From positions 2,933,454 through 2,997,453 of the forward strand of contig NW_002060946.1 in assembly GCF_000150275.1 (NCBI RefSeq): 64,000 nt of DNA, in the 5' to 3' direction. Shown in pieces: positions 10,901 through 25,900 of the stretch. Under the pieces are notes generated by a model. The model saw nothing but the letters and a program-made list of their open reading frames with translations. It was not told where the DNA came from and did no database searches. The position numbers and the translations under genes are program-made. The first letter of the stretch is position 1, and each line of letters begins with the position of its first letter. The DNA comes from Trichoplax adhaerens. Taxonomy: Eukaryota > Placozoa > Uniplacotomia > Trichoplacea > Trichoplacidae.

Positions 10901-13900
10901 GTTTCAATGGCAATAATATTGATTTACTTTCTGTTAACGACGATAAGAAGAATCCAGCTCCCTCCTTGGAAACTTATTCGAATCTAACGTGGCAAATAAT
11001 GCAAACAGCAAAGCATCAAATCAACCAGAAACTCCTTCTCCATCTACAGTAGTACAAGACCATGATTCTAGCAGTTCTTTAAGTGCGACAAGTGAAGAAT
11101 TTATGTTATCAAAGGTTTCTACTCACTTTACAATATCAATTATAGTAAAAATCGATAATGTTAATTAGAGTTTGGGTAATTATAGTCTACATACACGTAT
11201 AGTGCTTTAACCGTTGCAGTTAAATTACTATAATTATAAATATTTCTATACTTTTATAGAGCCTGTACCTTTGTTCCAGTGCATTACAATTCTTGACAAT
11301 TGTCTTGGAAAGTATGAGCAACAATGTAATTACTACTTACCAGTAAGTTTTAATATTGGTAATCATTGCTACATTTAATCATACATTACGTATTAAATCG
11401 TTAAAATTTAGATTTGATCTTAAAGCGTCTTTTAAAGGGATGATATAAATGATTTTCGTAAACGGAGTATATTATTGAATCTACTGTATTCCTTCCTATA
11501 GGAATTTGGTTTCTCATGTTAATGTTATCACTGCCTGTGATATAATTAAGGAACTAGATAAAGGAGTTGGAAAATTATTCAAAGGTAAAATTTAGTACTA
11601 TTGTCTCTATAGCTATGTGCATAAGTTAATTTTAGCGGAGGCTGTCTTTAACTGTGAATTTTTGTGTATTAGTGTCCAAAGGTGGTGAAGCTTTAGATTC
11701 TGAAGTACCAGAATTTACATACTTTTCGAAGTATTTAAGTCGATTCCTTCATACGTTAATTGGGAAAAATGTACTGTCATTAGAACTTCAGGTAAAGTTA
11801 TATGATTGCATTCATGTAAAGATGTTGGCTATAATAATTATGTCAATAAAGATTGATGATTTAAACCTTACCTTATACAATGCACTAACTTTGTAACAAA
11901 TTTATAAAATACTTTAATCATATACTGTAGTATGGGATGTTGTCACAATTATGTATTCATCCTATGAAGACCCAGCCGTGGCCGCTTACGATACATTCTA
12001 GAAGCTTAGCCATTCTTGCTCACATCTGCCTGTGCCAACAACGCAGTCATGAAGATAGTGATACATCAATCGCTGTAGAACTTTGGGAAAAGTAAAGCTT
12101 TTATCTTGAATTTTAAGCTTATTTCATCTTTTTTAAACTGTTGCATTGACATATCATTGTTTGTCTAAAATCAATCCACGTTACAGTGTACTATCCACGT
12201 TATTTGAGAAAGCTATTTCTTCTACCGAAGAGAAATTGTATGAAGACGGTACGCCTTTAAGTTTATGTAATCGAAATTAAATTTATATTTTAACCTTTTG
12301 ATATTTGTTTATATTTCAGATGTTAATGTGGAACTTGCGCAATTGCTAGTGCTGTTGTTTCATAATTTAACCAGCCAAAAAAGAAGAGCTATCTTTGAAA
12401 AAGCACTTGATTATATCCTGAAGATTGCAAATGAGAATTGGTAATTGATCTTGAAATTTTTACCTGCTAATGGCTTAAGTAGTATTTATCCCGATTCAAC
12501 TTGAGAATTGATTGTCATCAGAATGCAATTAAACAAAGACAGTGTCTTTACTAGTTGTAGCGACACTGGTCGTAGCTGTTGTTAATTTTGATTCTTATTT
12601 CATTATCTTTCTACTAGGACTATTCTTCTTGAAAAAAATCCGTTGTATTTCTCTCGTTTGTTGCTATTTTTGGATTATTTTCTGCACCAATATTCGTCAT
12701 GTTCTGATGAGTTGCAGATGCAGGTAATTTGCAGCAAGTAGTCTTAATCTTAGTTTCAGAATTTGTCGCGGCAATTACTGAAGTAATAGGATTTACTTCT
12801 CTGTAGGTTCAAGCCAATGTGTTTTCGTCTGTACTATCATTAAATGAATATGGAGTCAACCGGAAGTTAATAAAAGGAAAGAGTCCACACGAAAAGAAGT
12901 ATTACTCCATCTATGGGTATGAGGAAGAATGTTACATTAACTCTATCATATCAGCTGTTAATCCATCAGGAACTGCTAAACTGCCAGTATTAAAAGGTAC
13001 CGACTTTACCTAGTAAGACTATTTGTTTTTTGGCATATTTAATTATTTATATTATTACTTTTGTTGTATTCACATAGCTCATTTAGCACCCAGATTCTAC
13101 AGTTTGTACTGTATGTCGAAACAGCAATGTCCAGATGCAGACGTTAGTAATCTTTCCATTCAGCTTTGAATTATATACTGTGCTTGTATTTGATGGTAAC
13201 ATATAGACGATCGCGTTGGTAATAAGTTTCTGAAGATATTTTCAATATCTTGTAGGCTATGCAAATTCTTCAACAGCGAAAGCATATAGCGCTATTCTAT
13301 GATCATTTATATGAAACCTTTATCAAATTACTATCAGTTGGAGAAACTTTTGAAAACACTTTTACGGATTTATGTCATCCAACACCTTTGGTATGGTCTA
13401 TAGTACCTAAGATTTGGTGATCATTCACCTCTTGTTATACGGTTTACATGTAGTTCTCAATAGCGTAAGCTGAGCTAAGCTTAACTGTCTCCAATATCAT
13501 TACTAGGATGCTTCTTCTGTTCGCCATTGTGTTCATACTGTGTGGCGTATTCTTGGATGTCTCCCGCCATCTTTGGCATACCTGAAAGAAATTTCATGTT
13601 CTAATGAAGACTTCCCTGTAAGATTTTTTCCGTCCTATAATACTCTTTAAAATGTTTTTACAACTGTGTTATTTCTAACTTCAATAGAATAAATTGCGGA
13701 GTTCGTCAATATTACACTGGCTGAGAATAATAAACACGTTGAATAATGACTTCGTACAGGTTCGAGTTTAATTATCATTAATGATCATTGTTACTATGGC
13801 TAAACATACCGTGTGGTTTATTTCATAAACTTTATAGAGGTCTTTAGATTTACAAGGGTATACATCAGATGCTAGCAGTCTCAAAGATCAACTTAATAGT

Positions 13901-16900
13901 GTACAAAATAATTGGAAAGACCGTTTTAACAATGCTCACAGACACATCAAACTGGTATATCTTAGATAGTTCAAATTTATTGATCTTTTTTGATTGCTAG
14001 CGCCTTCGTGATATAAAAATTAAAGGAAAAATTTGATCACTTCCAAAACTGAATAATATTAAAAATCTATAGATACTTGGAGCGTTGAAAGATGACTATA
14101 TCCCTACGAGTAGAATGACTGCTTGCCTTGTTGGGTTACTGATGGAGTGTCTGAATTGCCAAAAATCAATGGAAAATTTAGTTAGTTAATATTTAAGATT
14201 TTTATTTCCTAATTTTAACCTTGTGGTATTAATAAATCGATAACTTTTGCTTTACCTTACAAGATATCTCCTGAAAAAACAGTAGTAATTTTCGATATTT
14301 TGGAAACCACTTCCTCTTTGCTATCCGTTACCAAGAGATACGCCAGGTATTAATTATCGGAAAGGCTACTTTTCTGTTAGTGAACAATACTTTAATTGTA
14401 TTCGATTTATATATTTTTTAAATTAGGGCTTGTTTAGCATCATACCTCAATCAATCGTTTTATAAGACCGTCAATGATGTAATTCAAGATAGACGCTTAT
14501 CGGCGTATTTCACTACGCTTACTGCTGGAAACATTTTGATGCAAGAGAATAACGACAATCAAGATCGCTTTATACGTGATATAATCTTAAAGGGGTCTAC
14601 TATAATTGAGAAATGGAATGAAGGCGTAATTAGTGGCCCCGCGCCAAGCTGGGTAACGCATTAGATTATTGCTTTCAACAATATTAAAAAATTTCTGATC
14701 GTTAATACCGATTGTAAATATCTTCATTCAAGTTCAAAGATTGTCCTGAACGATTTGAATCTGAACTAGCCGTAACGCTGAGTAAAAATGATATTTATTC
14801 TGTGCTGATTTCTCACCTGGGAGCTATGTCAAGTATGTCCTTAATAGTATCTCTGGTTTATGTAGGCAAGAAGTGATCGGTCATTGAAGTTCTTATTATT
14901 TCCTTTACTAGATAATGTTCCTTTCGATAGGAGCGAGTGCTTGAAGCATGTATTGGCTGAAATTGTGTTTTATAATACGTTTATTTGCAAGTATGATTGA
15001 TGAAGTATATTTTTTACTTTAAAGATTTATCATGTGATAACGACTATATTCTTGAATTGCGTATTCTTTATGCTAATGATGCAAGGTACACAGTCCTTTT
15101 AATTTCATGCAAATATCTTTTGTATTTCGGAATAAAGCTCTTTTAGAAATGTAACTATTGTTCAAGAAATGAAAGAATCAGTTCTATCTGATCATTTTCC
15201 GTTACTATTGGATTCCACGACATACTTTCTAAAAGCGGAGGTAATAATTCCATCTCTCAATAATTTTTTGTGACTATTTAAGTATTTTCTGCTACATAAC
15301 TGATAATATTCATTTTAGGTTACTGAATTGTTAGAAACTTTCGTTGGATCCTCCAATAGCGATGAGTTCAAAAGACATGTCACTTATTATAGTCTATCCG
15401 GTTCATATTGGCTGCTTATGGAATACGCCAAAGACGAAAGGTAGCACCACGATGGTAGTTCAATAATCTCAATTATAAATAATTTTTAAATACTGCATGC
15501 TTTGTATTCGATTATAGCAAAATTAGTGAGGATATGGCCTTGCAAAGTTTAAAGTTTGTTGGTTCGTTATGTGATAGCGATGATGGTAGAAACGCTCTTC
15601 AAAGATTCTTTGTTACAGGTACATTGCTACAAATATTTATATGATTGCTAGCTAAATTAAGCGCTAGCGGTTGATTTTCTAATCTATGCTGTATCTTCCC
15701 CTCAGATGAAACTGAGATTATCCAACTATTATTTATGATCAGACGAAATCATGTCTCCATTACTCTTAGTTGCGAAGTTTTGCGATTCTTTATTAAGTTA
15801 CTCAAAACAGGTTTGGATAGTTGTAAATGGGCTTTTTTTAATGCAATATGTAATATTACTGCCCTTTTATTTACAGCAAAAGAACTTCCTAGCGATAATC
15901 CATTCTATGCAATTTGCTCTTCAATCGCTAAATTTGATAAGGTACCTTCCAGTAAATACATTTAGTTTTAACAAAAATCAATTCGATAATCGATTAATAT
16001 TATTAATTGATTCCCATTTTTTTCAGTTTCCAAAGGAAGATATTCAGGATTGGTTTATGAAAATGTTAACCATCTCGCTAAAGGTACCTAATGATAGAAA
16101 TATTTAAAGGAGATTTTCGAACATAGAATAACTAACTTTTGCGTTTTTTTGGAAATATACGTACACAGAATGATAGTGATGCTAATGATTCGTTAAATTT
16201 GGAACACGATCAGCACTTTGAAAACTTCATTTCTGTTATAACGACTGAGAATTGGTATTTTTTTTTACATTGCTCTAAAGTTACATCTTTAATAATTTTT
16301 AAAGCGCCTACATAATTTTTGTATTTAATTTTTTTTTATAGTTGGCCCGTAGAATGGGAAAATGCTTTTTCTACCTTAGTTTCTTTGGGCGATGACATTC
16401 TGTCATACAACTACAAAAGTGTTAAGTTATTTATGGCAATATGTCGTTTATATGCTTCAGCCGCAATAGATAGTTGTGGTCATTTAACTTTGGTGAAATT
16501 TGCAATGTTGTGGCTGAAATACCTGTAAGCTGATACTCTAGATACTCTATTTTTAAATTTCAAGCAAAGTTATTTATATCTATTTATGTTCTTATATCAT
16601 TAGTTTTACAAAAATAGAAAACACAATTTCTACTGACACTGATATTGACAATACCGTACATGCAAACGATCTGGTAAGAAACATTAATTAAATTCCAGCT
16701 TTATTGCTAGGAATTCTTTAAAAATGTTTTTCCCTAGATGAATATTATGGATGCAGCTCTTCCGTTATGCAACTATCTTACGGATATTCTATTGGCTTTA
16801 AATCGTACCCACACGGAAAAGTAAATCATTTTTCAATGGTTCTGACAAATCTTGTTAGTTCATTGTAAATATACTAAAATTTTTTATTTATTCGCAAAAC

Positions 16901-19900
16901 TTAAAGCCGTGTAACCAGGAGTACATTTCGTTCCAACGACAATGGAATTACTCAGGTTAGTACTAAAAGTAACTAAGAATGATTGTCAAATTTTCTCAAC
17001 CAATTTAACTATCTTGCATTCATTGCAGGAGCTTTACGAGAATGATTATAAAGAGCTCAATACATGCGATGAATCAGATGAGGACGATTCGGTATCTAAA
17101 AATTCTCTGTCATTGCGTTGTCATTGTGCTCTTTGATACAATTCTATTACATTGCTTAAAGTGATGAGCAACGTGTAATTGCCAATTAATTTAAAACATC
17201 TCTAGGATGAAGAAGCATTATGCAACCGGTTATGCACCTATACAATGACACAAAAGGAATTTATGAATCAACATTGGTAAAGTGATTAATTAAATTCTTT
17301 ATTATGAGAAAACATCCATATTAGATTGTTAATGCTCTCTGCGTATTCCAGGTACTACTGTTATACCTGTAAAATGGTTGACAACACTGGAGTTTGTTCT
17401 ACGTGCGTCAGAGTATGTCATAAAGATCATGAAATTTCCTACGCAAAGTATAGCTCGTTCTTTTGTGACTGTGGGGCTAAAGAAGACGGAAGTTGTCGTG
17501 TAAGTAACTCGTCGCCGCCTTTAATCTTTAAGTTTCTTGAATTATTTTCTAGTTTACATGAAAAATTCGCTACTTTTAGGCTCTTATTAAACGAACTCCT
17601 GAAGGTGAGGTCGATCAGCCTGGTTCGCCTTTTCTTCCATCAGATAGCGAAGATATTGATCATGAAGAATTATTTGGCATTAAGTCAAACGTTGAAAATG
17701 GCAAAGGACAATTAGCAGCCGCGCATCAAGGCGTGACTTCAGGTGTTATTTCTAACTCCACTGCAGGCTTATTAGAATGTTCCAATGACGCTGGAGATAA
17801 AGAGCCAAAGTATATTCATATCCTATCACAGCAAATTCAGGTACTGATTTATCATGTGAAAGCAGTACTAAAAATGTCCTTTATTTTTATTGTTTTACTT
17901 ATTCACTGTCAAACTTACCACGAGTCTCTTGTTTTGATTGCTTCATAATAACTTCATATGCTCACTATATATTGCCATCAGGATTATAAGGATAGGCTAA
18001 CCGAACTATTGGTCAGTTTCATTGTAAAAATTACACAACTAAGATTTCTTCTCTACGGAATAATTATATGTTCATTGATGATATCTACTTATTGTCCTTA
18101 TTAGGGATCGTCAACTCTAATATCTACAATGTTAGAAGTACTAAAATCAATGTTGTCGTCTTACAAACAAGAACGAGAGCTCAGTGCAGCATGTAGGCGA
18201 GCAATTCAAGCAGCTCGTTATTTATCTGATCTGCATCAATTGAGGATGAATGTAGAAACTTCCGATCAGATTATGGTTAGCAATGCATAACTATGTAGTT
18301 TAACCTAGCATGAGTTCGGTTTTATTGGAAGTAATATCGTTTCATAACCTGCTGTGTAGATTCCAACTTTGGGATCACAAGAAGGAGCCTTCGATAATGT
18401 CCGATTATCCTATTCCGGCGATCAAGGCCAAACCATACGTCAATTAATTAACTCACATGCACTACACCGTGTGTCATTGTGTTGTCTAATGTCACTGCAT
18501 AGCAAGCGCCAGTATCTGGCGATAAGCCACGATAAAGGAAGGGTAAGTTCTGGTACTAGTACTGTCAATACTTGCATTTACAGACGGTATTAATTGTTAT
18601 TTATCCATATTCGTACATTCGTAAGTACTGATTTGAAAATTTTGCGTTTTTGAAGTTAACTATTTTGCAGCTATCATCGCTATTGAAACAGCCTGATTCC
18701 AACAAAAGAAGATTAACATTAACGGTATGATACATTTTATTTACTAGAATCTTATACTTTACTGCGCACATCTAATCGTAAGGTACTGATCTTCAGCATT
18801 ATCTTTTAATTTCATTAACATTATAGAGTTTAGCATCGGTCAACCTTCCTTTCACAGTTATTTCTATTTGGAGCAATATTTGTAATGATGACTACGTAGC
18901 CGTGTGCGGATTAAAGGTTACATATTTTTAGTTGCTAGATTAATTTGTTGATTATAACGTAACGTCTATTTTACTTGTTGGACAGGATTGTCACGTCCTT
19001 ACTCTAAGTAGCTCTGGAAGTGTGACAGATCATTTGGTTTTGCATCCCTCTGTCAGTTCGACAAATTATATTATTAAGGTAAATTACTACTGTGATAATC
19101 CCGGCCTAATTCATATCAAAATGTTGCTTTATACTGCTGAAGCTGTATTTTTTCATTATGACATGGGATTACAATTATTTCTATTTAGGCTATATGGCTA
19201 CCAGGATCGCAAACAGAGTTGGCAATTATAACTACGGATTTTATCAAAGTAAGTTCAGTTGATTAGTAACATTTTGGTATATATTAAGTTACTAGCTTTT
19301 TACTCTGATATGAATCTTTCGCTTTTAAATCAATTAGATTTATGATCTTGCTGTGGATGCTATCAGTCCGTGCTTCTATTTCCTATTACCTGGCGGAAAA
19401 ATACGCGATGTCAGCTTTATTTGCAAAGGAAAAGTAGGACATCAAATGGAAATATACGAATTAATAAAATTTTCTTAATCTCTGATTTCTACCCACGGTA
19501 TTATGATTGACTTTCTGAATTAATTATTTATATAATTTCAGAAACGCTCTATGATACTTATGTCATCGAATGGGTGTCTATACTCACAACCTATGAACGA
19601 TCTAAGTAATGCTGCTAACGGGCCATTTTATCTTACCAACACAATAGCAATAAATGACGCGATATCACACAATTTGGAGGTTGTTACATTATGCTAGATC
19701 AATTGTTACTGATAGTAAGTTATTTCGCATTGATAACATCAATATATATTTTCAGATGGTAAATGGTCAAATTGGAGGTGGTGGTGTCTCTGTATACTAC
19801 TCGCACTTACTGCAATTACTATTTTTCAGTGTAACGCAAGGTAAGTTAGTTGTTTGGCTTTTGTATGCAGTCTCAATAACTATAAGTTACATATAAATGA

Positions 19901-22900
19901 TTGCCCTATGCGCTGAATATCGTAATGCCCTTCTCTATTATTCATAACCCGTATTAGTTAAGTTCTTAACGAACTGCAGGTCAAAAAACGACGAATTTAA
20001 TGATTAATAATTGAATTGTTCTTAAGTTGAATCAATATCATTAATTTCTCATATGATACATCGAACATGTTGGATGTTATGTCAACACACTAATAAGGCG
20101 ATCAATTTTTAATTAATTTTTAAAAATTAAGGAAAAACTTATGTTGGCGTTTTAGACGAAGATTTTTGTAGGCTAGATAAAATATCCCTAATTGAATTGA
20201 GAGGGTAATTAAACTATAAATACCCTAATTATAGCTAGTTTGTTGTATCTGCTGAATCTATGAAATATAAACCTATTGATATATTTATGTAGTTCGAATA
20301 AGTCGCTGCAAGCTTTGTGTCAGTGGAAGGAAGTCTACCATCACCCTGGTTTAATTTGTACGCAAACCTTAAGTGGAACACCAATCATTATGTATATTAA
20401 GCCGGATACTATTACAGTACAGGAAATAAAATCGCCTTCTAAAGCCAAGGTTATCTCCATTTTGAGGCTTTTCGTTTTATTTGCGTACGTGCAGTGTAGA
20501 AGATTTTTAATAAGTTGTTATAATTTTAGGTGCAAGATGTGGTTGCAATACGGCATCCATCATTAGGCTCATCATCGGTAAGACATACCAATGTTATTTG
20601 TCGCTTTCCGCTCATTAACATACATAAATGTTTCCTTTTCAAAACAGTCTAGTCCGGATTATAATTGATAAAGTGACCTTAATATGAGGTGTATTGCTTA
20701 TGATAAATAACAATTCGACTTGTTTTTTAGACGAGAACCTCTTTAATCATTCTTAATGATGATGGAAGCTTACGAATTTACTTAGCAAATATGGATCTTG
20801 TTGGATTTTGGTCATCCTCAGTATTTCAGCCTATTAGGTACGCACATAATGTGTGCATAGTATGCACTTTTGACCCTCGTTAATGGTATACTTAAAATTG
20901 TGATGTTTTGTTTTAAATTCAGTGAATTAACCGCAATCAAGCCCATGAAAAAGAAGAAAGCTGTAGAATCAAGTAAGGCATTTTAGCTTCATAATTTAAT
21001 CAGTTATAGGGTTAAAAAAAGTGTAAATTAAAGTGATGATATTATATTAGGCAAGTCCCTCAGTGGAATCAATTTCCCTGTCGACTTCTTTGAAACTTGT
21101 CAACTAACAAATGAAGTAGAGGTAATTCATACAATGTCAAAAAGGCCGCTATTGCTTTTAAAAATTATCGAAGTATTTATATTCTATGATTAAGTCTGAT
21201 AGTATCATTAATGTAAAGAGTAAAATACAAATACTAATGCTAGAGTTGTATCTACTGTTAATTTAGTATGGCGGTAGCGACTTGCTGCAAATTTATAATG
21301 TTCAGCAAATTAAAAATCGATTAAATGCTAATGGAATGTATATTGCAAGTAATAAGGTAGGGGAACTAAGTTATAAGTAACCCAGCTAATAAATAGTAAC
21401 GTAATCTAATGAAGCGTCTGATTGTGTCCCAGCCTAATGGATTTTCAGTTGAAATCAAGAACACAAATTCCTCGCATGTAATGGTCGGTATCAGAGTGCA
21501 AATTGGATGTCAGTCTACTGATAAAATACCGGCATACATAGAAGTGTTTGGAAGAGCAATCAATGTATAACCTGAATTTTTAGATATTTCTTTTATGCAA
21601 AATGGTGTAAGTCATAACGTATCACAAATTCTTTCATTGTAAAAAATTAGTTTAAACCAAAGATGAGTCGTTGGTATGATATTCCATTCACTAGAGAAGA
21701 ATCTCTGACTGCTGATAAGAAGATTACATTATTTTGTAAGTGTAGATTTTGCACTTAAAGTATTAAAAGTATCTGATGTTTATGTACATTATTTAACGTA
21801 GATTTGTATAACTGTATGCTATAAATGCTCAAATAACAGATTATAAATGATATATATTTGATGTAACATCTTCAAAAAATTACAGTAATGTAAAGTATTT
21901 CCTTGATGTGATCATCGTTTATGTAACATTATGTAACCTTTACGATTGATTATTACAGTTGCTTCTTCGACCGATTCAAATGGCATGACTATAGTGGATG
22001 GAATCAGGGTTTACATCAAGACGAAAGAAAACTTCAGATGGCCAGAGGAAACTAATGATGAATCGATAGCTCAGATGCATCAAGATGGTACTCAAACTGT
22101 GAAACTGCAAGAGAGTGATAGTACTGATGAAGTCAGATCTACAATTTTTCACAGTATGGACAGGTACTGTAATTCTAATTTCCATAAATTTGCTATTTTA
22201 TTTAGTTTTTAGGATACGCATATGTTGCACTTATAGTGATTTCTATTCTTTAGCTTAATAGCTCAATCTCTGGAACTATTAGAGAATTATTTCATTTTCT
22301 GGCCATCGGACATAAGTGTATGATCTCCATAATGTTATTTTTTTGACATTCTTTGCTATATATAATACAAAAATTTACCATAACCGTTGCGAATATAAAT
22401 ATTATTGGGACTGAAATTAGGATGCAAATACGCAACTAGCGCTAAGTTGTTCCACCTCTTTACTGACGTTTGCAACGCCAACCAGTGTTCATTCGCAGTC
22501 TAAAGCCCTGTTGGCTGCCTTATTAAGTAGTCAGAGTGCATACCACTATCACAAGGTTTAATCTTCTTATCGAAAATCAGCTTTTTTTTAATTTTATGTA
22601 ATTTTGTGTTAATTATATTTTGAATGCAATGTAATATTAGGATCAAGCTCAACTCCATCATGCAGCGGGATTTCTTATACTAGAAGATAAAGAATCTACT
22701 TTGGAAGACTTTTTTGAATCAAAACATAAAAGAGATAACGAAATCAAGATTGATTTATTTGAACGCTTAATTAGAATAGCTAGATCAATTGCCATAGCTC
22801 GACCGATCAATTTGATAACCTTTGCTAACAGTATTGATCGTAATGGTGGAGAAGAATGTGAGTTTTAAATGCTGGGACCACCAGTTTGTATTATGGACTA

Positions 22901-25900
22901 ATTAACTTTATCTGATATTTTCATATAGTTAATAATCGTACCGTAACCGGTATTATGAGTCGACCAGCTTCCAACTCTATTCGCGACGGGACTACGCCTC
23001 AGCTTATCGAAAGACTAATGAATAATTTTTGGCAATTATATTCTTCTTCTCCGTCAAGCCCTTTAATTGTTCCCGTCGGACAGTCACGTATGCATGAAAA
23101 GAAGGATTTTTTGCTGGTTTTATTGAATTTTAATCTAAATTCTTTGCTTTATCATATAGGACTATCAAGGATAGAAACAATTGTTTTCGGATTAGTTGAT
23201 ATCGTGAGTGCCTTTGCTGTCATGGACTCGTCGTATGTTTCAATGGCAACTGACTTATACGTCAAGCTACTTCTTCATGAGGTTAATTTAACTTAATTTT
23301 GGGATATAATAACAATCTTGTAATACATAAAATCTACTCATTTCGATTGCTTAAGTATTTATTATTACGAAATTTCATATGATAGGATTCAGCTATTGGG
23401 TTTTCATGCAAGCAAGCGTTAGGTTTTGTATTACGCCAAAGGACTAAAAAGAAGCGCGTTGTGCTATCTTTGCCACCTAATCCCCGCGACGATGTGGCTA
23501 CAGAGCAGGACGAACAAAGTGTTGAAGCTACTAGTGATGTTGGAGAACCGAAACATTCAGAAACGGTAACGTTTTCATGGCAGCATTTGCTGCTATCACT
23601 GAACCCTGATTTGCGTTTTTTCTTATTCGTCGTTTTCAATTTTACGCAGGTTGATCAGCCAGTTACTCTTTCATCTTTGGTATCGGCAGCGAATAATTTA
23701 GGGCCTGGATTAGGAACGCTAGCTGAAATGGCTTCTACTCATGGTTCTTTGGAATCACTGCTTAGTGGTAACATTTTGTCGATTCTTTTCACCGTACATT
23801 TTATACAATATGTCACATACTTCACATTTTAATATAAGGTGGAGCTGTTCAGATATCTCCTATATTGGATGCAAATGATGAAGAAGCAATGATGGAGCTA
23901 GCTGTTTCTCTTAGTATCCAGGATGCTCAGGTATCAGTACTACGTCAATAAAATCATAAAATGTTTTTACATGAACTTCTAATCATTAATACTGATTGTT
24001 GTTAGGCTGGTTCACTGATCGAAGTTGGCGTATTATCTGATGCTACTGCTTCAGGTTAGCTAGGTCATACTGTACGCGTACATTAAAATTACAATTATAA
24101 TAAAAATGATTATTGTAAAATCTAATCGCTTAGCTGTCAGTGATGAGGAAGGCGAAATGGATAGTACCGCTGCCACAGTTGCAAGTTCAACAATGCGAGG
24201 ATCTCCAAGGGCGGCTGGTTCCGAATGTAATAGCGCTGCAGAATCATTAACTGGTACCTTTTAGAAATAATATATTACGCAATCCACTTTTATCATTTAT
24301 TAATCTAAGATATTGCATTAACACTATTCTATAAGGCGATGTAGTTGGTGTAAGTAGTGCCACAACTAGCGTTGATGGAGAATATGTGAATGCTGATACA
24401 GGATCTACGTCAGCAAGGCTTATCAAAGATGATATCATTATGAAGGTATAGAAGCATTCCTATTGTATATATATTGCCGTCCATCTTTACTAACCTTATT
24501 CCTATAATCTCGTAATTAGAGTACAGAAACCGTTAGCGAGATTGGTGACGAAGCTTTAGTTGTAAGCAGTAAACTACATAACCTTCGATGCCACTTTCTG
24601 GAATCGTTCTTAGACCATTTTCCAAAGTTAAGAAATCTTGACGGTCTGCAAATAGTTCCGTTTATGCAAGTAGTCTTTATGTTGTGCAGCGATTTTGATG
24701 ACCAAGAACACGAAAGACAAACTCTGATTAACGTCATCGATACTATAGTATCAGAATTAGACTTACAATCGCAAGGATTTAGTGGACTAACAGATCGATC
24801 ATCCCGCCATGACTTACAGTTAATGTTTCTAAAATTCTTGGGTGTACTTATGACGAAGGTGAAAGGAATGAGTAGATCCGCCTTATCTGCTTGCGTCTTA
24901 ACAGCGTCTTATTTAATGCGCTACAATATATTAGATTACTGCCTCGGTGCTCTTAAGGCATTAAGTACATACTGGAAAGAAGTCTATCCAACACATCAAT
25001 ATGTATCTTCTGTTGGAGTATTGCTGAAAGAACGGCGTACTAATCTACTTCCTGATATGTCTCCGTTTTTTCTACGGCGACATGTTAGGACTCACGTAAA
25101 CGATGTCTTCGCTAATTACGTTCAGCAGCTTACCGAAATTTTACTGAAAATACCTTACCAAATCAAGAAATTAGCGGAATCACAGGGAGCAGACATGGTT
25201 ATTCCTGAATTTCGTCAGGAATGGTTTAATATCTTATCCGAGTATATGATTTTACAATTAACACCGGCCGTTCGTCGTGCAGCACGAAAATTATTAATGT
25301 ATCTTTGTGGATCAAAGCAAGTATACCGAAGGCAGTTAGATTTGTACACGATAAAATATCATATTGCAAAAGTGCAAGAAATATGTTCTAGCCATGGTTT
25401 TCGATTATCCTCAACGTATATAAGACCTATTTCTATTTCACTACCGTATGATGTAGTAAGTCAGATGGTCAAACATTTACGAGAGTGTCTCGACATTAGT
25501 ATTGCAAGACCGGCGAGTTGGCATTCCTTCTGTTTTTCCAACGATATTATAGTACCATATCTTATCCAAGTTACTGTTGCATTTGATGAGGGTATTGCTC
25601 CCATAATATTAGACCTGTTAGCGATTTCATATCGAGAAAATGATAATACTAATTCATCAAGTATAACTAATGCGACCTCATCACTATCTGAATCGACAAA
25701 TCCATCGTTGACTCGTAAAATATTTGAAATAATCCCTAAGACAACTCTTGCACACTTCCTTCGAAAATTTTTATTAGAATCAAATGTACATAATGTGCGA
25801 TTTCAAACGTTGTGCTTAATGCTATCAATTTACGAAAGTGCATCAATGGAGGATCAAAAAGTTGTTGTTGATGTATTATGTGATTTATGGCCGCTTATTC

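Noticed and set aside
10860-10947. Extension of a UBR4 exon left to the TTTTACAG acceptor near 10852
   Set aside because: That acceptor would put the previous exon's phase onto a stop codon. Using the AG at 10946-10947 keeps the frame and gives a segment that aligns with vertebrate UBR4.
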